Shown here: positions 33,120 through 44,319 of the stretch, piece after piece
How positions within the stretch are numbered: position 1 is the stretch's first letter
How the letters are laid out: the number at the start of each line of letters is the position of its first letter
NCBI RefSeq assembly: GCF_905475465.1
Contig: NC_062238.1
Span: forward strand, 6,428,501 to 6,492,500
DNA from: Pieris napi
Taxonomy: Eukaryota > Arthropoda > Insecta > Lepidoptera > Pieridae
Direction of reading: 5' to 3'
Length of the DNA stretch: 64,000 nt
Translations under genes and position numbers: made by a program
The notes under the pieces: model-generated
What the model was told of the DNA's origin: nothing
The model's input: only the letters and a program-made list of their open reading frames with translations
The model's database searches: none

Positions 33120-34128
33120 TATGTAAATTTCTTCACATTTAAGTCCATTAACTTCCAAACGTTATGCAGCATACACATTTATAGAAATATAAAATCTTTA
33201 TTACTTTTTTAAAATGCAACGTCTAGGACCGTCACTTTTTAATTTCATGCACTACAGACAGATTCCGTCACGGCAAATACCCGGGATATAAAGTGTACAA
33301 TTGCGCAGGCACAAATGAACTCTGATACTCTTTATTCCGCAATTCTCATACTGGTAAAATCCAAGAGTAACTACAGCGACGTTTTCCTTTACAATTTCGA
33401 TAAAGGTCTCTCAATATGTGTAGAGCAATCTTGACATCGTGCGGCAAACATTAGAGTTGGGATCGCAATCGCTATCACCATAGACAGCGCAGGACACCAT
33501 TACTATCTTATCGTGCACATAGGAGTGTTTTTTTATTGTAACCTTTACCCTAAGCTTTTAAAACAAATGACACATTATTTAACCAAGCACCGTTGCATAT
33601 GCCATCGGCTAGCAGCATCTTTTGACACCCTATATGGAAACTCCAGCAGATACAATATCTCTGCTAAGAGTGAACTGAAGCATTTCTCAGTTATACTCCG
33701 GTTTGCTGTTCCACATGTGTTACCAAACTTACTAACTTACCATTCAAAATGTTCTTTTCATTAATAACTCAGACTCAGATATCAACTTACCTGAAATAAG
33801 AAAAACGGATTAATTAAAAATCATAGTAACCAATTCATAAAATCAAAACAAATGCTATTTAACATAGTGATAAATAGCTGTAATATGATCTGTGCATTAC
33901 TCACACATGTTATTTCCATATTTATTAATGGATTTTAATTAAGCAGGTGCTCGAAATTAATCTAAATATTCAATAAACTGAGTGTCAATATGAATTAGGT
34001 GATATAAGCCTGAGGTCAATCTAATACGAATATTGAATTATTTCAATTAATTACCATTCACTGACTATTTCTTGTTGCAAAATTTGCAACTGATTTTTAT
34101 AGAAAACATTATATCAAATATTATTATG
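33120..34128. other. Noncoding stretch
   Basis: No gene is supported. An 83-codon frame at 33513-33764 has no signature. Confidence 0.45.
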
Positions 34129-34130
34129 GA

Positions 34131-34385
34131 AGGTAGCCTAGTAGCTTTATCGTGCGACTTTCATGTGGTAGATGGTAGATTAAAACCCTGGCTTTGCACC
34201 ATTGACCGTTCTGTCTATGAGCGCCCCTACGGTAAACATCGCGAGAAAACCGGCATGCTTTTACCCAAAATGTCGACGGCACTTCTTCCATATTCATAAG
34301 AAAAAACAAATGACTACAAAACAGTTACAAAAATCAGACCTTAAAGGTAGTAGCACCACAGTTTTTTTATTATTATACAAAATTT
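34131..34385 (+). mobile_element. Diverged tRNA-derived SINE (family S)
   Basis: The order of family S words is kept: TAGCCTAGTAGCTTTATCG, GCGACTTTCATG, CACCATTGACC, CGGTAAACATCGCGAGAAAA, CCCAAAATGTCGACGG, and GTAGCACCACAG near the end. The 61-75-codon frames across it are by-products of the SINE sequence. Confidence 0.7.
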
Positions 34386-34389
34386 AATT

Positions 34390-36635
34390 TGGTAAGGGAT
34401 TTTAGTTACAAGACTGTAACAGACGCGAGCTGTATCGATATCGATATATTCAGTCTTATTGTATAACGTTGACTAAACTGATACCACAACAATCACGGTA
34501 TTATTTGTGGTCCATGTTGAATAATCACGTCGATTTAGCCTATGCTTGATGGTAGTGACATGTTTCAATTTAAATAAATCAATGACAACCATTCGAGCGT
34601 TTGTCTCCAAGGGACAGTTATGCTGGACATGTAATTATCAGCCTACGCGTAAAAAGCTCAGTTTCACAATCGGCCAGCCGCCTACCAGCTAGCAAGTGAG
34701 GTGTTTACTTGAAAACACTTTTCGATTTGAACTGGATTTGCATTGGTAAGTTCTATTGTAGGGCTGTCAAATTTTTTATATCATTAGGTTGTATTAGCTT
34801 CGCAAAGAACATAATGACATACATTAGATGGATATATAATGTATGTGTATCAAATCATTTGTGCTAACAGAAGGTTGCAACTTTTTCCAATTTAAAATGT
34901 CCGCTACAAACTTAAACGCGTAAAAAGTAATATGTATTGTATTTTGTAATATTTATTAGGAAATAACTAATACATACTTATACACTGTATACAAAGTATA
35001 ATTATTCCAGAATAAACACATACAAAAGGTTAAAATAAAATACTTATTGTGGGTAGTCACAAAGAAAGAAACAAAATAAATGATAAGCAATGTCTCTTAA
35101 ATGCATATAACTGTACATATACTATATAGACGGTAACTCATAGTTATTTATATAGTTATTTTAATATATTATTATTATACCTATACGGTTCCTGGGTCAT
35201 CGGGGTGCTTTAAATAAAAGAGTTTTACTCTTTACTAAGCACTCGCGTAAAACAATAGAATATCAGAGAAATAATGAAATGTTAATTGCTATGTAACGAA
35301 TGAATGCAATGCAACAATCGAAGAGAGTGCCTGCATCTGGCTATACTCTCGGGGCGTAACTCCGACGATTTAGGAAATCGTCACGCTAATAAAACTAAGA
35401 AAGCCTGAGTGAGCAAAATGTACAGCCTTAGCTCGTACAATACCTACGTAAGTACTAATTATAAGAACGAGGTAATGTTCCCTTCACGTGAGTGGTAAAA
35501 GTCGTTAAATGCGCAAGAGTTTTAAGTCCTTTACTATTAAATCTTTATGAGCTAACCTTGACCTACTACGCCCAAATGAAGTTCAGTGATTATAATGATA
35601 CCCACCTACCTATACAGCCGTCGCTCTTTAAAACCAATAAAAAGAAAACATATATCTACGATATTATTATTTGTATAGACAAAGGTAATATATCAATAAA
35701 GTGCATATACGGTATTGTTTCTACGTCCAGCCCTAATCGTAATGAGAGCCGGCGCCTATAGATCACGGTAGATGGCGCCAGTGAGACGCTATGCGCAACA
35801 CGCAACCGATCGTAGATCAATGCAATTAAAATTTGCTAAACTATACAAGAAAAATCTCGATTAAATTGCTATGTATTTAATAAAATTATCCTGTGTTTCG
35901 TATATACTGGTGCTGCTAGTGACTAGTATATAGGTTTATTATGTGGTTTAAGAATTATTAAGTCTTACTTTATATTTTCGTCATATAAAACTCACCACTA
36001 GAAATTAGCACCCGTAACCTAATAGATAAAGTTTTAAAGTGCATAGGAAGTGTCTGGACTAAACATATTTCAAATATTCCAGCATGAAGCAACAATATTC
36101 TTTGTGACATATTTTAATGGTGATTATAATTAGTTTTCCATGCATTCCAATTTTCAAGAGCGCTATGAGTTGATACTTCTTGAGATGTAAATGCCAAACA
36201 CTATCATAAATAACTCAAACACAACACATCAAACAAAAAGACGAAATATATATTTTTTTGCTAAAACATTTAGAAGGTCTATAGACTGTGACACAGCAAC
36301 AAGTGCCCAATAGAACGTTCTAAATTCAAAATGCAATAGCACTTGTCAGCGACTTGCTTATTAAGCGTATAGGTTGATTTCACGGTAGCCTAACTTGATA
36401 TTTTAGCTGACGGTCTACGTCAGCTTTGTGATAGTAATCTCTTTGATTTAATCTAGCTTAGGATCTTACATGTTTCTAAATGTCAATAAGACCTCTGTCG
36501 ATTGATCAATGAACTAGAAAGTATTAATTATATTTGGTTCTTGGGAGAAATTGATTTAAATGCTGACATGCTCGTAGTTAAAATAATACAATGGAAAGAC
36601 TCTAGATCAATGAGACTGAAGGTAAAACTAGAATA
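34390..36635. other. AT-rich noncoding stretch
   Basis: No gene is supported, including the 89-codon frame at 35492-35761. Nothing else is recognised. Confidence 0.45.
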
Positions 36636-36639
36636 TCAG

Positions 36640-36850
36640 GTCTCTAACTCACAGGTCGGTAGCTCATGTCTCTCTCCATCGGTTTTGTCCAGCACCTCTC
36701 TTATTGTGGTATAGAGTTTTGAGGATGATGAGTCTTTGACTTGATTGTCCATATTATTAAACGGCCGTGCGATCTTTTGCCTTATGTGTCCCAAAACCAT
36801 GATCCATATGTTTCTCCAAGTTCTCATGACCTCTACGCACTGATCGTTGT
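36640..36850 (-). mobile_element. LINE C-terminal coding remnant (family R)
   Basis: The minus strand reads MRTWRNIWIM...NNMDNQVKDSSSSKLYTTI and then REVLDKT. It shares DQ/EVKDSSSSKLYT.IR with the fragment at 22920-23130. The upstream basic motif is decayed. This is a retroelement relic, not a host gene. Confidence 0.6.
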
Positions 36851-36854
36851 GGAC

Positions 36855-37555
36855 ATATTATAATAATATAGGTAAATTAAAAATCAAGCTTGCTATGCAT
36901 CTCATGTAATAATTTGTTATTTTAAAACAACTATCATCTGTTATTAAAAACAAATAAATCTTACCAATACTGATTAAATATTAATAAAAGCGTCAAGATA
37001 AATCACACGTATCTAGCTGGATAAATAAATTGTGTAAGATAACTTTATCTAAAACTGACAAGCTGATGAACACACCGACAAGACACACGGTCGTTTATTT
37101 AATTTATCATTCAATTATTTTGTACGTCAAATATGAAGGAATACTTTGTGTTTACAATCTATGAATTATGCCCCTGTGTTTTAGGTAAACTGAGCGTTAC
37201 CTTACACTCACTACTATGTTTTAAACGTCAATAAAGCAGACACAGAAATGTGTCAGTGTCTACTCTATTACTTAAAAGAATACTAGAAAGTATACAACCT
37301 TATTTATATAAATTGTTTCTTAAACATATTAAATTACTTTATATCTATCTATATGTTACATAATGTTGGACCACGCTTAGACGATAATATACAATATTCT
37401 CAAGATCACAGGTGTTCAAATTTTGGGTAATGCCAAAATCGCCCGACCTTCTAAGGTCAGACAAAATGACGAACATAATGATAGGATACCGGCTCGAATG
37501 AGGTAATTTCTACTGTATTATGAATGAAGGTATAATATTGTTCATATTATCATGT
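36855..37555. other. AT-rich noncoding stretch
   Basis: Nothing is recognised. Confidence 0.4.
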
Positions 37556-37560
37556 AATAC

Positions 37561-37594
37561 GAAATAAAAATACTCGTAAGAGTATTTTTATTTC
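37561..37594. repeat. Perfect hairpin, 15-bp arms
   Basis: GAAATAAAAATACTC, loop GTAA, then GAGTATTTTTATTTC. It is followed by ATATGCATATGCAT. The arms are perfectly complementary, but the site is AT-rich and isolated. It could be a residual MITE core or chance. Confidence 0.6.
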
Positions 37595-37749
37595 ATATGC
37601 ATATGCATAACAGCCATTTCGGTAATATTAAAGTTCATTATTGATCCGTTAAAAAATATTTTATGCTTGCTAATGAAATAGACGACTATGAGTCGAACTG
37701 AAAGTGATTTATTCAAGTACGATTACAACATTTTTTTTCACTTATGAAC

Positions 37750-37935
37750 CTAATAAAAATATTCTAAATTTTACATTTAGTGCCAGTTCTCAAATCAAGA
37801 ACGTCGAATGGGCAAAGACTGCTAAGAACTTTTCAATCGCTCTGCCAAACAAACAAAATACGTGCCAATTACTGACACCTATTTTGTTTTAGACAATAGA
37901 CATAGACATATCATTTATTACTAACAAAAACACAC
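37750..37935 (-). mobile_element. Decayed LINE 3' end (family E)
   Basis: TTTTACATTTAGTGCCAGTT, then CTCAAATCAAGAACGTCGAA, aligns with 61240-61310 (ATTTTACATTTACTACCAGT, CGCAAGTCAAGGGCGTAG). It ends in an A/C-rich segment with CACACACA. Noncoding relic. Confidence 0.45.
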
Positions 37936-38624
37936 ACACATAAATACATAAAATAACAATAATCAACGAAAAAATTTAATAAAAAATATAATAAGAGATA
38001 TCAAAGCAAAAATTTTACACGATCCCTACTTCAGTAAAAGCTATACTATTCCACATATTTTATTTCAGCCGAATCATCTGATAGAAATAATTTTGTGATT
38101 TGGTGAAATTTGTAATAAAAACTAAAATATGTAATATACATTTTTGCACATTTATTGTATGCGCGCATCAAGCAAATAAGTAAGCTTTATATTCATGCTG
38201 AGGTATTCTCGAGTAAATACGGAGCCTAGATAATAAAGAAAACACTGTTTTAAATAAACGCTTCTATATATTTATTTATAGGATAAATTTAAATCCCTAT
38301 AACCATGCCATAACACTTTTACTGCCAATAAATTGAGGTCTAATTCGTAGTGTACGCAAAATGCATTTACCCATAATAAAATATATATTTTTATCGTAAC
38401 GAGTACAATCTTTTGTTTCAACTCCGCCATTTTCCAAGTAAATAAATATTAAACAGTTTGTTTATGGGATATTTTCTGATTTATTTATATTTATATAAAA
38501 TTATTCATAAACTTAATTAGTAAAAGATTGTGCTGTCACGGTATTTGAAACATAAGACGAGAGTGATAAGGAAAAAAGAGTCAATAGTTTTTAATGCTTA
38601 TGAGGGGGTCAAACATTGTTTGTC

Positions 38625-38830
38625 ATAGAAGCAAAAAAAAATAAAAATAAAATAAAAACTTTATTTATGACCAGAAAACAATTATTACGTGGTACATGTT
38701 AAAACAGTTAAAAAAAATTTAAAATAATAATAATAAATTTAGTGTTACAAATTAAGTGAATGAGTGAGTGTGTTAATGGGTGTGTATGCGCATGTATTTG
38801 AGAGTGTAGCTGAAAGTTGTTATGATCGTG
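38625..38830 (-). mobile_element. Possible LINE 3' end with tail and GT-rich tract
   Basis: On the minus strand AATAAAG is followed by TTTTATTTTA units (38630-38665). A GTGAGTGTG-rich tract at 38758-38815 lies upstream, the same layout as 22505-22810. No coding remnant is visible. Confidence 0.3.
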
Positions 38831-38999
38831 CACTGTGTCTGTGTTAGTTTCGAAATCCAATTTGGCAAGTGTAATTTCTATGTAATCTTAGAAAGAGACA
38901 ACACAATTTATTAATAAAAAACGATAACAAAAACATACATAGATTTAATAATATACTATTTCTGATTATTAGGTATTTAAAGTGCAATAGCTAACAGAA

Positions 39000-39215
39000 C
39001 CCAAGCGAACGCCATAAAGCGACTCTCGATGCGTGGAAATAAAGTTAATTGCTCGTAAACGGCAGAATGCCTCAGACGCCATCTTGTACCGAGCCTCACT
39101 CGAACCAATTTACTGAATTAACTGCGTCCTTTAAGTGGCGTCAAAGATTTTTCAATTGACTGGAAAGCGTTTAATGCGACGTAGTGAAAATGCCGAATAG
39201 CATTTTCCCCCCATT
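39000..39215. other. Higher-complexity noncoding block
   Basis: About 215 bp of balanced, non-repetitive sequence (for example CCAAGCGAACGCCATAAAGC and CTCAGACGCCATCTTGTACC) sits in AT-rich surroundings and is open in no frame. It is a candidate conserved noncoding element, but there is no direct evidence of function. Confidence 0.25.
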
Positions 39216-39668
39216 TCGTGTACCTTGTTCATGTACGAAAGACAACAAAAATATCTTTAATAACTATATAAAATCCTGCTTCCTCTAAAATTTGTAATGC
39301 GCAAGTAAAAAAATATTTAATAGGATCACTTTTCAAAATTATCACAATGTACATCCAATTGGTATTCTTTAGAGTATTTGAAAATAATACAAACAATTTC
39401 TTTAAAATCTCTATCAAATATTAGAAATAAACTAATTATTTACTTACTAAAACAAAAACAAATCAATATTCGTTATTGTTTTATTTGTTACTATATTATA
39501 ACTAAAATATATTATTAAAAACCTATTCCAAGGCAATTTTTCGAAGATACTGGCCGCGTTTCCCATTTGAATAGCTAATATTATAATAAAATGATGCATA
39601 TGTAAAAAGCATACATTTTTAAAGACAACTGGTTGACTGGAATAGAACGCTTCGTTAAGAACGCATCT

Positions 39669-39816
39669 AAAGGCCGATTTACATTATCTTAGTGTTTAGG
39701 AGAGTGGTTTAGGATAGTACTTTCGTTGAAACATGTAAACGCTACGCTAAAGAACTTGCCTTTCAAGTTGTACTAAAGCACTCTCCTAAACACTAAGATA
39801 ATGTAAATCGGCCTTT
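39669..39816. mobile_element. Young MITE with perfect 38-bp TIRs (family M)
   Basis: The ends are exact reverse complements over 38 bp, beginning AAAGGCCGATTTACATTATC and continuing TTAGTGTTTAGGAGAGTG. Total length is 148 bp and the interior is about 72 bp. The lack of mismatches points to recent insertion. The flanks (ACGCATCT and ATACTCAG) show no obvious target duplication, so the superfamily is left open. Confidence 0.8.
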
Positions 39817-39819
39817 ATA

Positions 39820-41105
39820 CTCAGTGTATTCTATGTATCTTGTGAACACGAAATAGATAAAATATTTATTCATTCGATTATGTGTGTGTAAAATATGTAA
39901 TTTCCAAGCACAGCATGGTTGGGCGGCGCTGTGGGCGGAAGCCATGACCTGCTAGGCTTCTGGTGTTAATAATTATATTGAAAATTTATGTTCTATTAAT
40001 TCAAGGTTAATCGATACGTCTAGACATTTTGTTGTTTCTGTTTAAAAGTTCAATAATAACAATATATACTATCACAAATATAATAATCTAACTTAAATAT
40101 ATCATAAAAATAACAATAGTTATAGTATCACAACATCCGAAAAAATCGGTTTAATTTAAATTAAATAAAAAAATCGATAATTCATTTAATAAATGCAAAT
40201 AATTTATAACATAAATATTGAATATTCAAGGACCTTAAAAGTTTTAAATCTTTGTCCAGTATAAACGCAACAAAATTGCATTTCGGACTGTAATTACCGA
40301 TATCGGAATGCAGCTAGCGCCCCATTGGCGCCGGTTCGATCCCCGTGGGTGTTGGGTGAAGGGAGCTGAGGAAATCACCTGCCAGTTCTGCCCCGGTTAA
40401 GGACAACTGCAGATTTATGAACTTTGCATACTATGACGTCATCCACCTGTATTCCATAGCTATCTATAGATTTTGTATAAGTTGTAGGTATGTCAACCTA
40501 AACACAATTATTATAACCTTATACAAAATTTAACATATAACGTTAAGTGATAAGTCCAATCGTAAGAATAGTTAACCATATGCTGGCTGATTAACCGACA
40601 CCTAAACTACAGTCAATAATAGCATATTAAAATATTATTAAAAGGACTTTTATTTCCACACTTAATAAGTTTTTTATAAGACACTAACACAACGATGAGC
40701 CTTTCGCTTCATCCGTGATAATAGATCTTTTAAACTCGTCAACGATAAAAACGTAAGAAATGAGAAAGCATATATAAAAACCGAGGCCTATAATAGACTC
40801 ATGTTATGTATTAAGGCATACATATTTGACATCGTAATTACATGGATAGCTTTTTGAATAATGCATGCGCATGATTTTATTCGTAATGGTAGATTAAAAT
40901 CTATAGATAGCCTTTATTGATGCATAACCCATAAGATGTGATTAACTTCACTTTGATGACGACTTAAGATGCACTACGGCGCTAGTATTTTCTTTATTAT
41001 GTAAATAATAAGACTAATCACAATTTATATATAACACACAACAATTTCAGTTGCGAATGTTACACATAACGGCAAATAAAAATACTGCTATCCCTTTGCT
41101 GTTTT
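39820..41105. other. AT-rich noncoding stretch with one tRNA-like word
   Basis: No gene is supported. At about 40330-40350, GCCGGTTCGATCCCCGTG resembles a B-box, and around it is a GC-richer segment (40305-40410). It may be a SINE remnant, but it does not match families S or B. Confidence 0.4.
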
Positions 41106-41109
41106 TTTG

Positions 41110-41395
41110 GAATGTAATCTCGCTGTTGGCCTTAAGGGCCTTTACAGCTCAGCTCGGGCTGCTTTGGCGAGCGTAGCTCGGCCTGAATGGGCGTTTTTCT
41201 CACGACTAGAGCAAGGGTGTCTCCTGTGAGACTCGAACCTTGGCTTGGGCCGTCGCGGGGTGGTCAATCGCCTGAAGAGCAGGACGGAACCTCACTGGAG
41301 TGAGCGAAGTGCGAAATAAAGGTCCACGCCTTCCCCGGAAGCGGAAAGCGGTACTAATAAACTGTCTCATTGCTGAGACATCCTTGGACATTATA
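41110..41395. repeat. GC-rich segment of probable transposon origin
   Basis: This segment of about 285 bp (GGCCTTTACAGCTCAGCTCG, then GCGAGCGTAGCTCGG) has composition unlike the flanks. It contains AGCT-type short palindromes. A 61-codon frame on the minus strand has no family signature. It resembles the untranslated parts of LINEs, but no second copy is present here to confirm it. Confidence 0.3.
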
Positions 41396-41439
41396 AACTA
41401 GTTTTCGGACTAATAGAATTTATGTAATAGAGCAGAGCG

Positions 41440-41745
41440 TGAACAGTGTGGGTTAAAACAGGTTGTCATTACATACAAGAATACGAAGGAGAAGAATTAG
41501 GCTGTTTGGCCATGTAGGATATACATCGGAACCGTGGATGGTGAAGTCGGGTTGGATAGGCCTTGTCGGATATAGTACTAGTACTAGAAAACAAGTCAAA
41601 AGTCCTTAAAATAACCGGCGAGTATGGTGAATGTTATAAAAGTGGATGAAGCGAGCGAGTCAAGACTGTAGCAAATGGAGATCCGTGGAGCCATTCGGTA
41701 AAAAAGCATGAATATATAAATAAAATAAAATAAATAATTTAAGTC
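41440..41745 (+). mobile_element. LINE C-terminal coding relic with AATAAA-type tail (family V)
   Basis: In one frame it reads RIRRRRIRLFGHVGY. Further on it reads NRRV, stop codons, then QDCSKWRSVEPFGK. This matches the layout of a common lepidopteran LINE ORF2 tail, with FGHV and then a D.SKWRSV block just before the stop. It ends with AAATAAAATAAAATAAATAA. Several stops and frameshifts make it dead. The minus-strand frames across it are shadows. Confidence 0.6.
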
Positions 41746-41749
41746 TAGC

Positions 41750-43800
41750 CAATTTACTAATAATATGAATACTAAACGTAGGGAAATATATATATCCAAT
41801 GATACTACTTGGTGTCTCTCTAAGACACTGTTCTTGTATTCTATATGTTCCACACATTTGACCAAAATATACTTTAAAAATATAATAATAATGTAAGAAA
41901 ATTCCTGTCAACATATTATATTAATAAAACTTTATTTTGTTTAAGTCAAAGACAATAGCTCATACAATTGGTTAGGACAAAAGAAGCAATCAAAACACTG
42001 TGTTTTATAAACATATAACATATGGTTATCATATTCAAGATCTGTTAAGCGCATAATCCGACTTTGAGAACTGTATGTAGTGTGGGAAAAGTAAAGATAA
42101 AAAATATAGGTCAATGTTCCATAAGTATTATATAGAGGTTAAGTATGCAGGAAGAAATCTCCACTAATTAACCGACTTAAAAATATTATTAATTTAACGA
42201 TAAACATTACACATATTTTGTTTGGTTTTTTTTTCACTACTACAAATGAACTCGCGCGTCAATAAGTACGTTTTTGACACATGTACCTACAAAGCAGAAC
42301 TTGGCACGCCCTTTTCGTGAAGATTTTTTAAATCGTCGTTCTATAATGCTTTGTCTCAGTGATTGATCTCAACTGTAACATTAAAATAGAATTATTTATT
42401 TCTCTAAAGGTTACATTGTGATAAATGGTCATAGGCCGACAATTTAATGTTAAAACTAGCGATCTATAATGTTTGAAATGATAAATGTTCGTATGATAAA
42501 ATTTCATAACAAATGGTATACAACTAAAGTATTTCAATGGATTATTAATATATCTGGTAATATTGTTAAATTAGGGTTTAAAAGATAGATAGTAGCCGAT
42601 TCTCAGACTTACTGAATATTGAAGTTTCGAAATATTTTTACATCTATCAGCTTTTGCATGACTCTCAAACGCTTAAGCAAATAACTTAAACTTATAATTT
42701 CTCTGATCAGCCGAAGCGGCTTGTAGACGTCAGGACAGATAGACAAACAAACATAATTGCCTTGTAAGACCTTCGTTACCATACTCGGATGTGTATGGCC
42801 GTGCGCGTTTTCTTAAGACTAGGTTTAAAGATTTATTCACTTTAAGACATTGCAAAGTATCATTTACATTAACTACCAATTATATATCAATAACATGTCA
42901 TGAATTAAATTAAACACTTGTAAGTAGACTACGGAACATTCTCTTCGAACGGCTGAACCTTTTTTTAAATTGCATATTTATAATATTAAAATATTACTCA
43001 GGTATAATGTAGCATTCTAAAGTTGGAATCATTCTTGTAATGAATCCAGCAATTATTACATTTTATTCGATAAAAACATACAAATATTTCCTCTTCATAA
43101 CAATAGTATAGATTATATACGTGAATTTTAGTTAGTGATACAATAATATGAGCAAGAATTGAATATTTTACAAACGTAATTTAATTTAGTTAATAATAAA
43201 ATATATTTACGCAATTATCTCACATTACACTTTCAATATGCAATACAAGTATTTTCGTAAGTTTACGAAATTTTCCGTTATAATTTAGGTTAAAATAAGT
43301 GTGATTAACACGTTTAATCCGTTATTCCGTTAATAATTAACAGAGGTGTTCACCAAAATCCACGTAACCTGTTCATTATTTCCACTCGTGAATCGTGGGT
43401 GGTCGAATCGGACTAAGTTTTAAGGTTTCTACAAACCTTGTCGCTGTCAGTTTAGTGTCATTCGTGTGTGACAGGCTTAACGTGTCTGACCACTTCCTAG
43501 CTCTAATAAGATGTTTTGTTATCTATAAGATTTGATAAAGATTACTTTTATAGGCTTATGTATGATTACATAAAAGTAGTTTGGTTGTAATTAGCTTAAA
43601 CTTTTATTGTACAGTTCAATGGCCATAAATTAAGAGGATTCTAATAACAAATTATCGCTTATTTAATCTGTGGCTCAGTTGGTTCCACCTGGAGGCCCTG
43701 GGTTTTATTTCTTGTTAAATAATAATTCCTAACTTAAAGAAAAATTGTCAATGAAGCAAATTGTAGGTTGCGTTGCGTTATACAATAATATTGTTTATTT
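41750..43800. other. AT-rich noncoding stretch
   Basis: No gene and no clear repeat ends. An 84-codon minus-strand frame at 41660-41914 overlaps the LINE relic and its tail and is not credible. Confidence 0.45.
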
Positions 43801-43807
43801 TTTTTAA

Positions 43808-44313
43808 TGTTATACTTATTTTGGCGCGTTAGGGAAAAATGATGAGACAAAATTTTTACGATGCGCGCGTCACGTCAGTGAGCCATAGTCAATATTTTTT
43901 TTTACCAAATATTGAAGCTGTATTTGTACGATATTTAGACAATGTTTCTTAGATGAATATTTGTATCATACTTTAGCTATCATAAGCCTCTTGTAACTTC
44001 ACATGGCTACTGAACTCCTAGCAATGGACGTGAATTAAATAGTACCTAAATATCAATAGGTATGTAAAGTTGCATGCTAAAATAAAAAAAATGTCAATTT
44101 CTTTAATTATATTGAAAAAAAATTTTTTTTTATATTAAATTAAACTTTATTTAACTAGATAATGCGTTATAATAAAAACTTCCAATGCATTAAATACCTT
44201 ATTGTAAGTGTTGTTTTTTCTACAAACGTAAATACAATTTTTGAAAAGATCTTTATCTTGTTACGCCAAAGAAGTATAACTTCTAACGCGTGTACATAAG
44301 TACATACACTTTT
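43808..44313 (-). mobile_element. TIR element family C, copy 1
   Basis: The left end is GTTATACTTATTTTGGCGCG. The right end is TTACGCCAAAGAAGTATAAC followed by TTCTAACGCGTGTACATAAG. Near the left end, TTTTTACGATGCGCGCGTCA matches the reverse complement of the copy at 59283-59647. The subterminal AAGAAGTATAACTT is self-complementary with the left end. The interior is AT-rich, about 500 bp and noncoding. Superfamily unknown. Confidence 0.55.
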
Positions 44314-44319
44314 TTATTT

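Noticed and set aside
40305..40410. Possible tRNA or SINE around GGTTCGATCCCCGTG
   Set aside because: No cloverleaf, and no match to the two SINE families in the window; left as a note in the surrounding stretch.
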